This document shows positions 1 through 8,960 of a stretch of 64,000 nt of DNA, one piece after another. The translations under genes and the position numbers were made by a program. Source of the DNA: Bacteroidota bacterium (GTDB lineage Bacteria; Bacteroidota; Ignavibacteria; Kryptoniales; JAKASW01). Numbering within the stretch: the first letter of the stretch is position 1; each line of letters begins with the position of its first letter. The stretch is from positions 1-64,000 of the forward strand of contig JAJYRM010000003.1 in the NCBI GenBank assembly GCA_021794075.1. The letters run 5' to 3'. The notes below the pieces were generated by a model that searched no databases, was not told the DNA's origin, and worked only from the letters and a program-made list of their open reading frames with translations.

Positions 1-1460
1 ATTTCGCCGCTCATCCCATTTTGGATCTCCAGCCGCGAAATTTGGCCCGCTATTATCTCGAACAACGATTCATCGACGTTGATGAGGAGGGTGATTAAAT
101 CTCGATCCGCTATCGACAGGCGAAGCTCCTGCCTTCTAGCCTGAGCTGGAATAGCGGGCTTATATTTGGAATGGGAAGACTTTCTCTTCTTAAGCTCCTC
201 GTAGATAGCCTCCTCCCGCAGGCCGAACTTTCCCGAGAGATCTTTGACGTAGAGGTTGACTTTGATGGCGTCATTTATTCTGGCAAGCGACTCGACTATC
301 GATTGGATTATCGCGCCTGTATTGGAAGATGAACCGGCCCGGCGCGCGAGAAGCGTCGCCTTGAATTCAACAATGTTCGAACCATTGCCGATGAGTGCCA
401 TGAACTCCTCGCTTCCCCTCGCGAGCACGTAAGTGTCAGGGTCCTCGCCAGCAGGAAGTTCCACGATGTAGACGTTCAACCCCTGTTCGAGAAGTAAGTC
501 GGATCCTCGCATTGATGCGTCTTGTCCGGCGGTGTCGGCGTCGTAAACGAGATAAACGTTTTGCGTGTATCGTGAGATATGCTGGATCTGCTCGATTGTC
601 AGGGCGGTGCCGCTCGACGCGACCACGTTTCGGATCCCCGACTGATGGAGCGCGATCAAATCGGCGTAGCCCTCCACGAGAATAGCCGAGTCCTTTTCTA
701 TGATCGCGTCCTTCGCCTGGTATATCCCGAAAAGTGTTTTGCCCTTAATGTAAGCGGCTGTCTCGGGGGAATTGATGTACTTTGCTTTCTCATCCGGTTT
801 GAGCGTCCTGCCACCGAACGCTATCACGCTGCCGCCCGCCGAAAAAACTGGGAACATCACTCTCGCCCTGAATCTGTCGTAATAACCTGATCCATCCTGC
901 CTCTTTAGGATGAGCCCCGACTTCTCAATCGTCTTCTCGTTTATTCCTTTTTTCCTCAGGTGGTTGAGAAGCCCATCCCACCTGTCGGGTGCGTAGCCGA
1001 GCATGAATCTATCGATGGATTCGTCGTTGAATTTCCTGCTCTCCTTCATGTACGCGAGCGCTCTTGCCCCTTCGTCGGACCGAAGCATGTCGCGGTAGTA
1101 CCTGACTGCTTTCTCATTTATGTCCAGTACCTCATCGACATCGTTGTGTCTTTCGTCGGAATATGAAGGAAGCGAAATATTTGCCCTCGACGCGAGTTGA
1201 CGAAGCGCTTCACCGAAAGATATCTTCTCGTGCTGGGTCAGAAAAGTAAAAACGTTTCCTCCCGCGCCGCAGCCGAAACAGTGGTACAGTCCTTTCTCGC
1301 GGTTCACTGTGAACGACGGCGTCTTTTCGGTGTGGAACGGACAGAGGCCAAGATAATTCTTACCGCGTTTCTGAAGCCGGACATACTGGGAGATGATGTC
1401 GACTATGTCCGTGGCGCGTCTTACATCTTCTACAATACTATCTGACGAAAATTTGCTCAT
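1..1460 (-). CDS. dnaG: DNA primase DnaG (3' end runs off the window)
   Basis: Reverse-strand reading from ATG at 1460: MSKFSSDSIVEDVRR..., with CPFHTEKTPSF and LYHCFGCGAGG zinc finger, and Toprim-like VYLVYDADTAGQDA. Absent from the ORF track because it is open at the window edge. Confidence 0.95.
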   Translation of the reverse strand, partial: MSKFSSDSIVEDVRRATDIVDIISQYVRLQKRGKNYLGLCPFHTEKTPSFTVNREKGLYHCFGCGAGGNVFTFLTQHEKISFGEALRQLASRANISLPSYSDERHNDVDEVLDINEKAVRYYRDMLRSDEGARALAYMKESRKFNDESIDRFMLGYAPDRWDGLLNHLRKKGINEKTIEKSGLILKRQDGSGYYDRFRARVMFPVFSAGGSVIAFGGRTLKPDEKAKYINSPETAAYIKGKTLFGIYQAKDAIIEKDSAILVEGYADLIALHQSGIRNVVASSGTALTIEQIQHISRYTQNVYLVYDADTAGQDASMRGSDLLLEQGLNVYIVELPAGEDPDTYVLARGSEEFMALIGNGSNIVEFKATLLARRAGSSSNTGAIIQSIVESLARINDAIKVNLYVKDLSGKFGLREEAIYEELKKRKSSHSKYKPAIPAQARRQELRLSIADRDLITLLINVDESLFEIIAGQISRLEIQNGMSGE

Positions 1461-1691
1461 GCTTATCGGGGATGATGGTGTGGGTAACGAACCTGTCTCA
1501 CGAACGAACCTTTGTTGAGCGGAGAGCTGACATATCGATGTTACCCGTGTGCTCCGCAACCACAGAACATAATCAAGCGTGCTCTGATATTCAATCGTGG
1601 ATACATCACGCGCGTTGATCGCGTGTCAAAAGTCAAATTGCATCCGCGACTTTCTTGAATATTGTTTGGATGGATTATAACTTTTCAATGC

Positions 1692-2387
1692 ATGACAGAA
1701 AAATCACTGCTCGTCGTTTCGCGAACTCCACTCCCAAAAGAAGTGAAGACTAATCTTGTGCCTCCTCTAACGAACGAAGAGGCCGCTGAGCTGCACGCTT
1801 CACTGCTGTTCGATATTGTCGAGCGGGCGGCGCTCCATTTGCACGTGCAGCCGTACGTATACTTCGATCCGGCCGATGCCCGCGCCGATTTTGAACATGT
1901 CTTTCGTCACGCGAGTTTCGAATACAAACTCAAGCCCGCGATCGGGAGCAAGTTGTCCGATAAGATTTCCAACGCGGTGGATAATGTCTTCTCCGATGGG
2001 ACGAAAAAGTTGATATATCTCGATGTCGATGCGGCGCTTATGTCGCTACAGGCGATAAGGCATTCTTATGACCTTCTCAGTCTTGACGACGACGTGGTCG
2101 TACTCGCGCCAGATGAAGTCAATCAGCTCTACATGGTGGGTCTAAAGAAGCCTCACGTCCAGATTTTCGACGCGATGAACTCCAAGGACCCATTCGAGGT
2201 TTCGATGAAGATCTCGGCTCCGATTTCAGCGATGCTTTTTACGCTTGATCGATTCCACTGCATGCGCGATCTCACCGGCCTCAGGAGAGTCTTCAACACT
2301 TTTACGAGAAACGGCCACATCATCGAGCAAGCCCGCCGCACGACTGATTTTCTACTCGGTTTGAAGGAAAAGTACAGCGAGATTTGA
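1692..2387 (+). CDS. DUF2064-like (glycosyltransferase-A-fold) protein
   Basis: ORF 1662..2387; likely start at internal Met (MTEKSLLVVSRTPLPKEVKTNL). VVSRTPLPKEVKTNL and LIYLDVDAA...DDDVVVLAPDEVNQLYMVGLKKP resemble the DUF2064/CofC-like fold. Confidence 0.55.
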   Translation: MTEKSLLVVSRTPLPKEVKTNLVPPLTNEEAAELHASLLFDIVERAALHLHVQPYVYFDPADARADFEHVFRHASFEYKLKPAIGSKLSDKISNAVDNVFSDGTKKLIYLDVDAALMSLQAIRHSYDLLSLDDDVVVLAPDEVNQLYMVGLKKPHVQIFDAMNSKDPFEVSMKISAPISAMLFTLDRFHCMRDLTGLRRVFNTFTRNGHIIEQARRTTDFLLGLKEKYSEI

Positions 2388-2437
2388 TGGGCGAGAGATC
2401 CTTTCAGAGGGTTTCTTCCGGTTCGAAGGATCCCACG

Positions 2438-3019
2438 GTGAAGAAGCTGGGGATTTTCGGCGGTACATTTAATCCACCTCACTTAGCTCACCTGCTTGCT
2501 GCCGAAGGAGTGAGAGATCAACTGAAACTCGATAAGGTCTTTTTCGTTCCCGCGGCGGTTCCTCCACATAAACAAAAAGAGAATATTGTTCCGGCAAAAC
2601 ACCGTCTCGAGATGGTGAGGCTTGCGATTGAAGGGAACCGTTACTTTGATTTGTCGGATATAGAGCTCCACAGGAAGGGGCCATCATATACGATCGATAC
2701 CGTGCGCGAGATGAAGCGGTCATATCCTAACGACGAACTTTACTTCATAATGGGAATAGACCTCCTGACTGAATTCGATACATGGAAGGAGCCCGGCAAA
2801 ATACTCGAAGAGTGCAGGTTGGTGGCGATGAATCGCCCGGGGTTCGATCTGGCTGTCGTCGACAAAGATCTCTTATTGCGTGTCGAATTGGTAAATGTTC
2901 CAAGCGTCGATATTTCATCGACCAATATCCGGAGAAGGGTGAAGTCAGGCCGGTCGATAAGATATCTTGTTACGCAGGATGTCGAAGAATATATACGGCG
3001 TAATTCAATCTACCTGTAA
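2438..3019 (+). CDS. nadD: Nicotinate-nucleotide adenylyltransferase
   Basis: KKLGIFGGTFNPPHLAHLLAAEGV, FVPAAVPPHK, SSTNIRRRVKSGRSIRYLV; probable GTG start at 2438 inside ORF 2384..3019. Confidence 0.93.
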   Translation: MKKLGIFGGTFNPPHLAHLLAAEGVRDQLKLDKVFFVPAAVPPHKQKENIVPAKHRLEMVRLAIEGNRYFDLSDIELHRKGPSYTIDTVREMKRSYPNDELYFIMGIDLLTEFDTWKEPGKILEECRLVAMNRPGFDLAVVDKDLLLRVELVNVPSVDISSTNIRRRVKSGRSIRYLVTQDVEEYIRRNSIYL

Positions 3020-3109
3020 GTTGTTGCTTGTCAAGGAATTGTAATTCGGCCCCATGCATTTTATATTTATTCAAAAGTGATAACCTAATTTCAAATGGAG
3101 TGTGAGAGA

Positions 3110-4531
3110 ATGAAGAAGTACAGTCTACTGGCGCCTCTTATCGGCCTTTTAGCCGTGAGTTTTGCTTTCGTCGGCTTCCAGTGCTCGTCCGCTGAGTTGA
3201 CGAGTGCGAAACTTTACATGCAAAAGAGTGAATGGAACAAGGCTGAGTCTGAGCTCGAAAAAGCCGTCAAGAAGGATTCCCTCGACGAAGAAAGCTGGTA
3301 CTACCTTGGGATTGTGCGGGGTGAGAAGCAGGATTATGCGGGGCTAATGGATGCCTTCGCTCATGCTAAGAAGATCTCAGCTGCTCACGATTCAGACATT
3401 GTTCAGGTAAGGCTTCATTACTGGGTCGGGGCTTATAATCAGGGGAGTAGAGATCTTCAGAAGGGAAGAGATACTTCTTCTTATTATCAGACTGCTTTAA
3501 AAATGTTCAAGGGCGCTGTGCTTCTGGAGCCTGACAGCACCATGGGGTACAGAGGCCTCGCTTACACTTACCTTAACATGGACAATGAAGACAGTGCCAT
3601 CGCGCCTCTCCAAGTCCTGTGGCATAGAGATAAAGACGAAAATGCCGCGAAGCTCCTTGGAGAGATCTACTACGAAAAGGGACGTAATCTGAAATTGAAG
3701 TTCGAGAACGCCAACGCGGATAAAATTAAAATCGCTGAAGGTCTCGCGGCTCTAAAGACTGGAATCAGTAAGTATGATGTCACCTCCGATATCGGTCAGC
3801 CGGATGAGAAGGCTAGCGAGCCTGCGCGCAAAGTGAAGCAGGGTCGGAAGATGGTCGAGATCCCTTCCAGAGAGGTCTGGACATATAAGAAACTCGGCCT
3901 GACGCTCACCTTCCAGCCCGACACGCTTGCTGAAAAGAAAGTGGACTTTGTCTACAATCCGAACATCGATTCGACAGACTACAAACTTGCTTTCGCCGAA
4001 TTTCAAAAGGGACTGGCTGTTTTGAGGCCGGCGAGTGAAATGTATCCGACCGATGCGAGCATCATGACGGTTCTTACGAACTGCTATATCGGAGCGGACA
4101 TGACCCAGGAAGCAGCCGACGCGTTCAAGCTGGCCGCTGAGAAGAATCCTGACAACAAAGACTTTCAGTACAATTACGGAGTGATTCTCCTCCGGGCCAA
4201 TAAATATCCGGAGGCGATTGCTGAGTTCGAGAAGACGCTGAAGATAGATCCGGAATATTGGAACGCCGTCTACAACATGGGCGCTTCCTACGTTAACTGG
4301 GGAGTCGAGATTCAGGACAACGCCTCCCAGAACAGCGACCCGGATTCGCTTCGCAAGGCCGTCAGCGCCAAGTTTGGGAAGGCGCTCCCATATCTTGAGA
4401 AGTTCTCTAGCTACAAGCCCGCGGATCCGAACATCTGGGATCTCCTTGGGAAAGTGTATGCTTATTTGAACGAGGTTAAGAAGGCACAGGACGCTATGCA
4501 GAAGGCAGACTCGCTCAGGAATTTACATTAA
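3110..4531 (+). CDS. TPR-repeat lipoprotein with BamE/SmpA-like insertion
   Basis: Signal peptide MKKYSLLAPLIGLLAVSFAFVGFQC; multiple TPR units (WYYLGIVRGEKQDYAGLMDAFAHA, YNYGVILLRANKYPEAIAEFEKTLKIDPEYWNAVYNMGASYVN). Confidence 0.8.
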   Translation: MKKYSLLAPLIGLLAVSFAFVGFQCSSAELTSAKLYMQKSEWNKAESELEKAVKKDSLDEESWYYLGIVRGEKQDYAGLMDAFAHAKKISAAHDSDIVQVRLHYWVGAYNQGSRDLQKGRDTSSYYQTALKMFKGAVLLEPDSTMGYRGLAYTYLNMDNEDSAIAPLQVLWHRDKDENAAKLLGEIYYEKGRNLKLKFENANADKIKIAEGLAALKTGISKYDVTSDIGQPDEKASEPARKVKQGRKMVEIPSREVWTYKKLGLTLTFQPDTLAEKKVDFVYNPNIDSTDYKLAFAEFQKGLAVLRPASEMYPTDASIMTVLTNCYIGADMTQEAADAFKLAAEKNPDNKDFQYNYGVILLRANKYPEAIAEFEKTLKIDPEYWNAVYNMGASYVNWGVEIQDNASQNSDPDSLRKAVSAKFGKALPYLEKFSSYKPADPNIWDLLGKVYAYLNEVKKAQDAMQKADSLRNLH

Positions 4532-4554
4532 GAAATACGGAGTTTCATAGAACG

Positions 4555-4594
4555 GCCGCTGGACTGGCAAACCGCCGATCCAGCGGCTTTTTTT
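4555..4594 (+). terminator. Rho-independent terminator
   Basis: GCCGCTGGA...TCCAGCGGC stem followed by TTTTTTT, 23 bp downstream of the TPR gene stop. Confidence 0.9.
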
Positions 4595-4734
4595 AATATT
4601 TTTTTTTGGAATAGAATGGTTTTGAACTTATTCTTAGAGGTATTTTTACACGATGAGGACAAGGCGGCAAGCGTGCGGAGCTATATCAATATTGCGACGT
4701 GTTACGGAACACCGTGCAAATTCAGGAGTTTATT

Positions 4735-5052
4735 ATGCCAGAAGACAAAAACGTTCCACAGCAGATTAATATCGAGCTCGGCGACAAGGAGGCGGAAGGG
4801 ATTTATTCAAACCTTGCGATCATTTCGCACTCCCCCGCGGAGTTTATCATAGACTTTACTAGGCTGCTGCCTGGAGTGCCAAAGGCCAAGGTGCACGCCA
4901 GAATAATAATGACGCCTCAGCATGCGAAGATGCTGCTAGGTGCGCTTCGCGAGAACGTCGAGAAGTATGAACGGACATTTGGTGAGATAAAAGTGTTCGC
5001 GGGCCCCGTCCCGCCGACCGCGCCTTTCGGCTTTCAGTCCCCAGGCGCGTAA
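4735..5052 (+). CDS. DUF3467 family protein
   Basis: MPEDKNVPQQINIELGDKEAEGIYSNLAIISHSPAEFIIDFTRLLPGVPKAKVHARIIMTPQHAKMLLGALRENVEKYE matches the DUF3467 pattern; AGGAG RBS upstream of ATG 4735. Confidence 0.85.
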   Translation: MPEDKNVPQQINIELGDKEAEGIYSNLAIISHSPAEFIIDFTRLLPGVPKAKVHARIIMTPQHAKMLLGALRENVEKYERTFGEIKVFAGPVPPTAPFGFQSPGA

Positions 5053-5267
5053 CAATTTTCTTTTAAGTGTTGGCAACGTTGTGTAACGAGGTTCTCTCGG
5101 CAAAAAGGACGCTTTAAGTAACGGCAGATTCTTCCGATGTAAAAGGAGTATAGCCGTATGCGTAAAGCTGTGACCCAAGACAATTATTCAATTACTGGGT
5201 TGTCTTAACTTTTCCGCGAGAGAGCAGCTCGTTGAGTGAATCCCATAACAATTAGAAGGAGTCCCCT

Positions 5268-7358
5268 ATGAAGAAGGGAGTACCGTACGCCATATTTGTG
5301 GCGCTTCTCCTGACCATGGCCGGATGTTCGAAATACAAGGTGGCGTCTTTCGTGATGCCGACGTGGAACATGCAGCTATCAGCACCGATTTTCAATCGGA
5401 CTTATACGCTTTTACAGATGATATCCAAGGACACACTCCAGGTATCAAACGGTGACACGACTTTCCTGTTGCCGAACTCCCAAACTCAAGTTTTCACTTT
5501 GCTAAGATCTCAGAACCTGAACGGCGTGTCGGTTGGGAGCAACCTGAAGATCGGCGCTGTGCCGCAGACTAACGTCGCCCAGAGCCCGAAGGATTTTACA
5601 ATTACCAACCCGCCGTCCATCCACTACGCTTTGGTGAACCCAGGCATCGTGACGGGAACCGTTCCTTTCGTCCCCGCGATTCCAAAGCAGTCGGAGACGA
5701 TCACACCGGCAGACGCATTTACTAACTTCAAGACCGCTACGCTTAAGAGCGGTGATTTGACGGTTACAATTCACAACGGTTATCCTTCGCCCATCGATTT
5801 CGTCAACGGACTCAATTTGATCGATGCTAACGGACAGCCCATCAATATCCCTGTTCCTAATAATTCCATAGGTGCAAACCAGACAGTTACTCTGCCGATT
5901 GTTTCGCTGGCCAACAGGACGCTTTCAGATCAACCTTCGGTCACGTTTACCGATAGTTCGAAAGGCTCGTCTTCGGCCGCAACGATACAATCCGATACTA
6001 CGATATCATTCTCGGCCACTATGACGAATGTTCACGTGTCGTCTGCTAATGCCATAGTTCCCGCGCAGCCTGACATCGTAATCGACTCGAGCATCGTTAT
6101 ACAGGACGGCAACAAGGTCCAGACCGCATCTATCGATACCGGAAGCGTCAGCCTAACGGTGCGAAACAATTATAATATCAGTATACCGGTCAGTCTTACC
6201 ATTCCCGGACTGACGCGGAACGGCGTGTCCCTCACGCGGAGCTTCACGCTAAGTCCAAAAGGAACTTCGGGAAGTATTTATTCGGCGCCAATATCTCTTA
6301 ACGGTTATACTCTCAGCATGGCTAATCCCACGACCGGCGCCCCTTCCGATTCGCTAAGTTACAGCGTCACGGCCCAAATACCGGGATCGAACGGAAGCTA
6401 CGTTAATATCGCGACGACCGATTCCATCAATGCTTCATTCCAACTTACCGGCCTTCAGCTTTCGTCTTTCACCGGCGAAGTTCATCTCGCGAATCCGATC
6501 AATATATCTCCCGACACGCAGAAGGTAGATCTTGGATCATTCACGTCGAAGTTCAACGGCGCGATCCTTTTCGGACCAGGGACGACGCTTCAGCTGAGAA
6601 TAAACAGCATAGGTTTCCCTTGCGAGGCGCATATATCACTCATACCTACGAGCAGCGAGTATCTCTCTCTCCCTGCTGTCGATTCCGCGGTCGTGGATAC
6701 CACCATTTATCCGAATCAGACAAACGTGATAACGCTCGGACAGAATTTCGTGAATGCCCTGAATCATTTCTCGGAAGTTCACAAGACGATTCCAGACAGG
6801 TTCATAATCAGCGGTTATGTAATCGTAAATCCGGGCGGTACCGCGATCGGGTCCGTGAAGAGCACCGACATGGTCAGCGGGAACGGAACGATAACGATGC
6901 CGTTAGACCTTGGAATAATCAACGCGCAGTATTCTGACACGACCAAGTCTGCCGTAATAACCGATTCGAGTACTTCCGCGAAACTCGATAATGTGGATAG
7001 TGGTAGCGTAGTCATCGAGGTGTGGAACGGTCTGCCGCTGCAGGTTACCATGAGCGGTCAGCTGATCGATACGACGACTCACGCCGTCGTGATGAATTTC
7101 CCGAGTGACAGCATTTATATTCCTGCTGCTCAAATCAACCCCGATGGTAGCGTGAAGGATTCTGTGTTCAGCAAGAACATTGTCTCACTGACTGCGGCGC
7201 AGGCCAGGGATCTCGGAAAGAGTTACATGAGATTCTTCTTCAGAGTCGAAACACCGCCGGGGGCGACCACGGTGCCGTTCAAGAAGGATAACGATATTTC
7301 CGTGAGGGTCTACGGCAATTTTGCCCTCAAGGTTGACAAAAACCTGACCGGAAAGTGA
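5268..7358 (+). CDS. Large lipoprotein with repeated WHy/LEA14-like beta units
   Basis: Lipobox LTMAGC; repeated segments SGDLTVTIHNGYPSPIDF, TGSVSLTVRNNYNISIPV, SGSVVIEVWNGLPLQVTM. Confidence 0.65.
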   Translation: MKKGVPYAIFVALLLTMAGCSKYKVASFVMPTWNMQLSAPIFNRTYTLLQMISKDTLQVSNGDTTFLLPNSQTQVFTLLRSQNLNGVSVGSNLKIGAVPQTNVAQSPKDFTITNPPSIHYALVNPGIVTGTVPFVPAIPKQSETITPADAFTNFKTATLKSGDLTVTIHNGYPSPIDFVNGLNLIDANGQPINIPVPNNSIGANQTVTLPIVSLANRTLSDQPSVTFTDSSKGSSSAATIQSDTTISFSATMTNVHVSSANAIVPAQPDIVIDSSIVIQDGNKVQTASIDTGSVSLTVRNNYNISIPVSLTIPGLTRNGVSLTRSFTLSPKGTSGSIYSAPISLNGYTLSMANPTTGAPSDSLSYSVTAQIPGSNGSYVNIATTDSINASFQLTGLQLSSFTGEVHLANPINISPDTQKVDLGSFTSKFNGAILFGPGTTLQLRINSIGFPCEAHISLIPTSSEYLSLPAVDSAVVDTTIYPNQTNVITLGQNFVNALNHFSEVHKTIPDRFIISGYVIVNPGGTAIGSVKSTDMVSGNGTITMPLDLGIINAQYSDTTKSAVITDSSTSAKLDNVDSGSVVIEVWNGLPLQVTMSGQLIDTTTHAVVMNFPSDSIYIPAAQINPDGSVKDSVFSKNIVSLTAAQARDLGKSYMRFFFRVETPPGATTVPFKKDNDISVRVYGNFALKVDKNLTGK

Positions 7359-7369
7359 GGAGAGGGAAA

Positions 7370-8833
7370 ATGAAGAGAATATTAGTCCTTACGGCCCTTT
7401 TCCTGCTTCCGTTGTTCAGCCTTCAGGCACAACAAATTGCGAGCAGCAGGCTCATCTCCATGGGCGGAGTTTCTACAGCGGTGTCTTCAGATGTGGACGC
7501 CATCGGCACAAATCCCGCGAATCTGCTGGCGAACTCGGGCGGCAAAGTTGTCGTCGAACTCGCTCCTATCAGTTTGAGAGCAGGCACTGATTTCTTGAGC
7601 CTTAATCTCTATAACAACTACTTTACCGGGACCGGCCAGGTAGACAGCGCTGGCAACAAGATCGGGAAGTATCTGACAGCGGCAGATAAGCAGAGTATAC
7701 TCGACGCTTTTCCTGGCGGAGTCGGGACTGTGCTTACCGACGTGAATATTCGTGATTTGGGCGTATCGGTTAGGAACAATGATTTCGCTCTTGGCTTCTC
7801 AATCGACGACCGGATAGGCGCGCGCGCGACGGTTCCCAACTCATTCGTACTATTTGCTCTCAACGGGAATGCTCCCGGATCCAATTTCTCGTGGAACAAC
7901 ATTAGTTCGAAAGCGTGGTGGTACAGAAGCTATAACGCGGATTTTGCGATGAGTCTTCCGAATCCGATTGTGATTCCGAAGGACATCGCGAAGAATTTCA
8001 ACGTCGGTATTGGAGTGAAGTACGTCACCGGTATCGCGTATGCCTCAGCGCAGTCGAACAACAGCTATCTGCAGACTGACTCCGCAAACTACGCATTTAA
8101 CGTGGGGCTGGGATTCAACGGACTGCGTGCCGGGATATTAAGCAACGAGATATCAAAGGCGATGAAGAGCAATGTCGGCGACACGGTGACAAATTTCAAT
8201 CCGTTTTCTCCTGCCGGTTCCGGATTTGGTTTTGATCTAGGCGGCTCGGCAAGGATTCTCGACTTTATTAAGGTCGGCGCGAGCTTCACAGATATCGGTA
8301 GCATATCGTGGACAAAGAATACAATAAGAACTTCCGGCGACACTTCTTTTACTTTTAACGGGTTTTCACCTGCCGAAGCCGGGGTTCCTAACGCGACAAG
8401 CAACGTCGACAGCCTGAATAACGCTTTCAAGAATTTCTTCAAGAACAGGGATTCCGTATCGTCTGGGTTCACTACTCCTCTTCCAACTCGCTTCAACCTC
8501 GGCGCAGCGGTAAATGTGGATGAGGTCTTCCCGTCGATACCTGGCCAGCTTACACTCGCGGTGGATTACCACCAGGGGCTTAACAACTCCCTCGGTAATT
8601 CAACAGTTCCCGAGCTTGACTTTGGAGCGGAGTGGAAGCCAGTGGGCGTTCTTCCGATAAGGACAGGCGTAGGATTCGGAGGCGCTTACGGTTTCCGATG
8701 GGCGCTAGGCATCGGCATCGATATGCCGTTCTGGGATATCGATCTTGGCGTTGGAACGTTCAATGACGTGGTCGCGTTCAATAGCGCAAAGAACCTCTCG
8801 GTGACACTAAGCTTTCTCAAGTTCAGATTCTGA
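7370..8833 (+). CDS. Outer-membrane beta-barrel protein (DUF5723-like)
   Basis: Signal peptide MKRILVLTALFLLPLFSLQAQ; SSRLISMGGVSTAVSSDVDAIGTNPANLL; ends LSVTLSFLKFRF, a C-terminal aromatic beta-strand. Confidence 0.7.
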   Translation: MKRILVLTALFLLPLFSLQAQQIASSRLISMGGVSTAVSSDVDAIGTNPANLLANSGGKVVVELAPISLRAGTDFLSLNLYNNYFTGTGQVDSAGNKIGKYLTAADKQSILDAFPGGVGTVLTDVNIRDLGVSVRNNDFALGFSIDDRIGARATVPNSFVLFALNGNAPGSNFSWNNISSKAWWYRSYNADFAMSLPNPIVIPKDIAKNFNVGIGVKYVTGIAYASAQSNNSYLQTDSANYAFNVGLGFNGLRAGILSNEISKAMKSNVGDTVTNFNPFSPAGSGFGFDLGGSARILDFIKVGASFTDIGSISWTKNTIRTSGDTSFTFNGFSPAEAGVPNATSNVDSLNNAFKNFFKNRDSVSSGFTTPLPTRFNLGAAVNVDEVFPSIPGQLTLAVDYHQGLNNSLGNSTVPELDFGAEWKPVGVLPIRTGVGFGGAYGFRWALGIGIDMPFWDIDLGVGTFNDVVAFNSAKNLSVTLSFLKFRF

Positions 8834-8860
8834 AGTCGATCGTTATGTGTGAATTATCAA

Positions 8861-8893
8861 GAGCATCCCGGCTGTCCGGGATGCTCTTTTTTT
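8861..8893 (+). terminator. Rho-independent terminator
   Basis: GAGCATCCCGG-CTG-TCCGGGATGCTC stem followed by TTTTTTT. Confidence 0.92.
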
Positions 8894-8960
8894 ATGCCTC
8901 AACACTTGATTACGCCTTCTGCGCTGGCTATACTAAGGCTGGTGAACGGTTAGTTCCTTA

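Noticed and set aside
579-1445. Three plus-strand ORFs near the window start
   Set aside because: They lie antisense to the unambiguous partial dnaG gene, which carries the zinc-finger and Toprim motifs.
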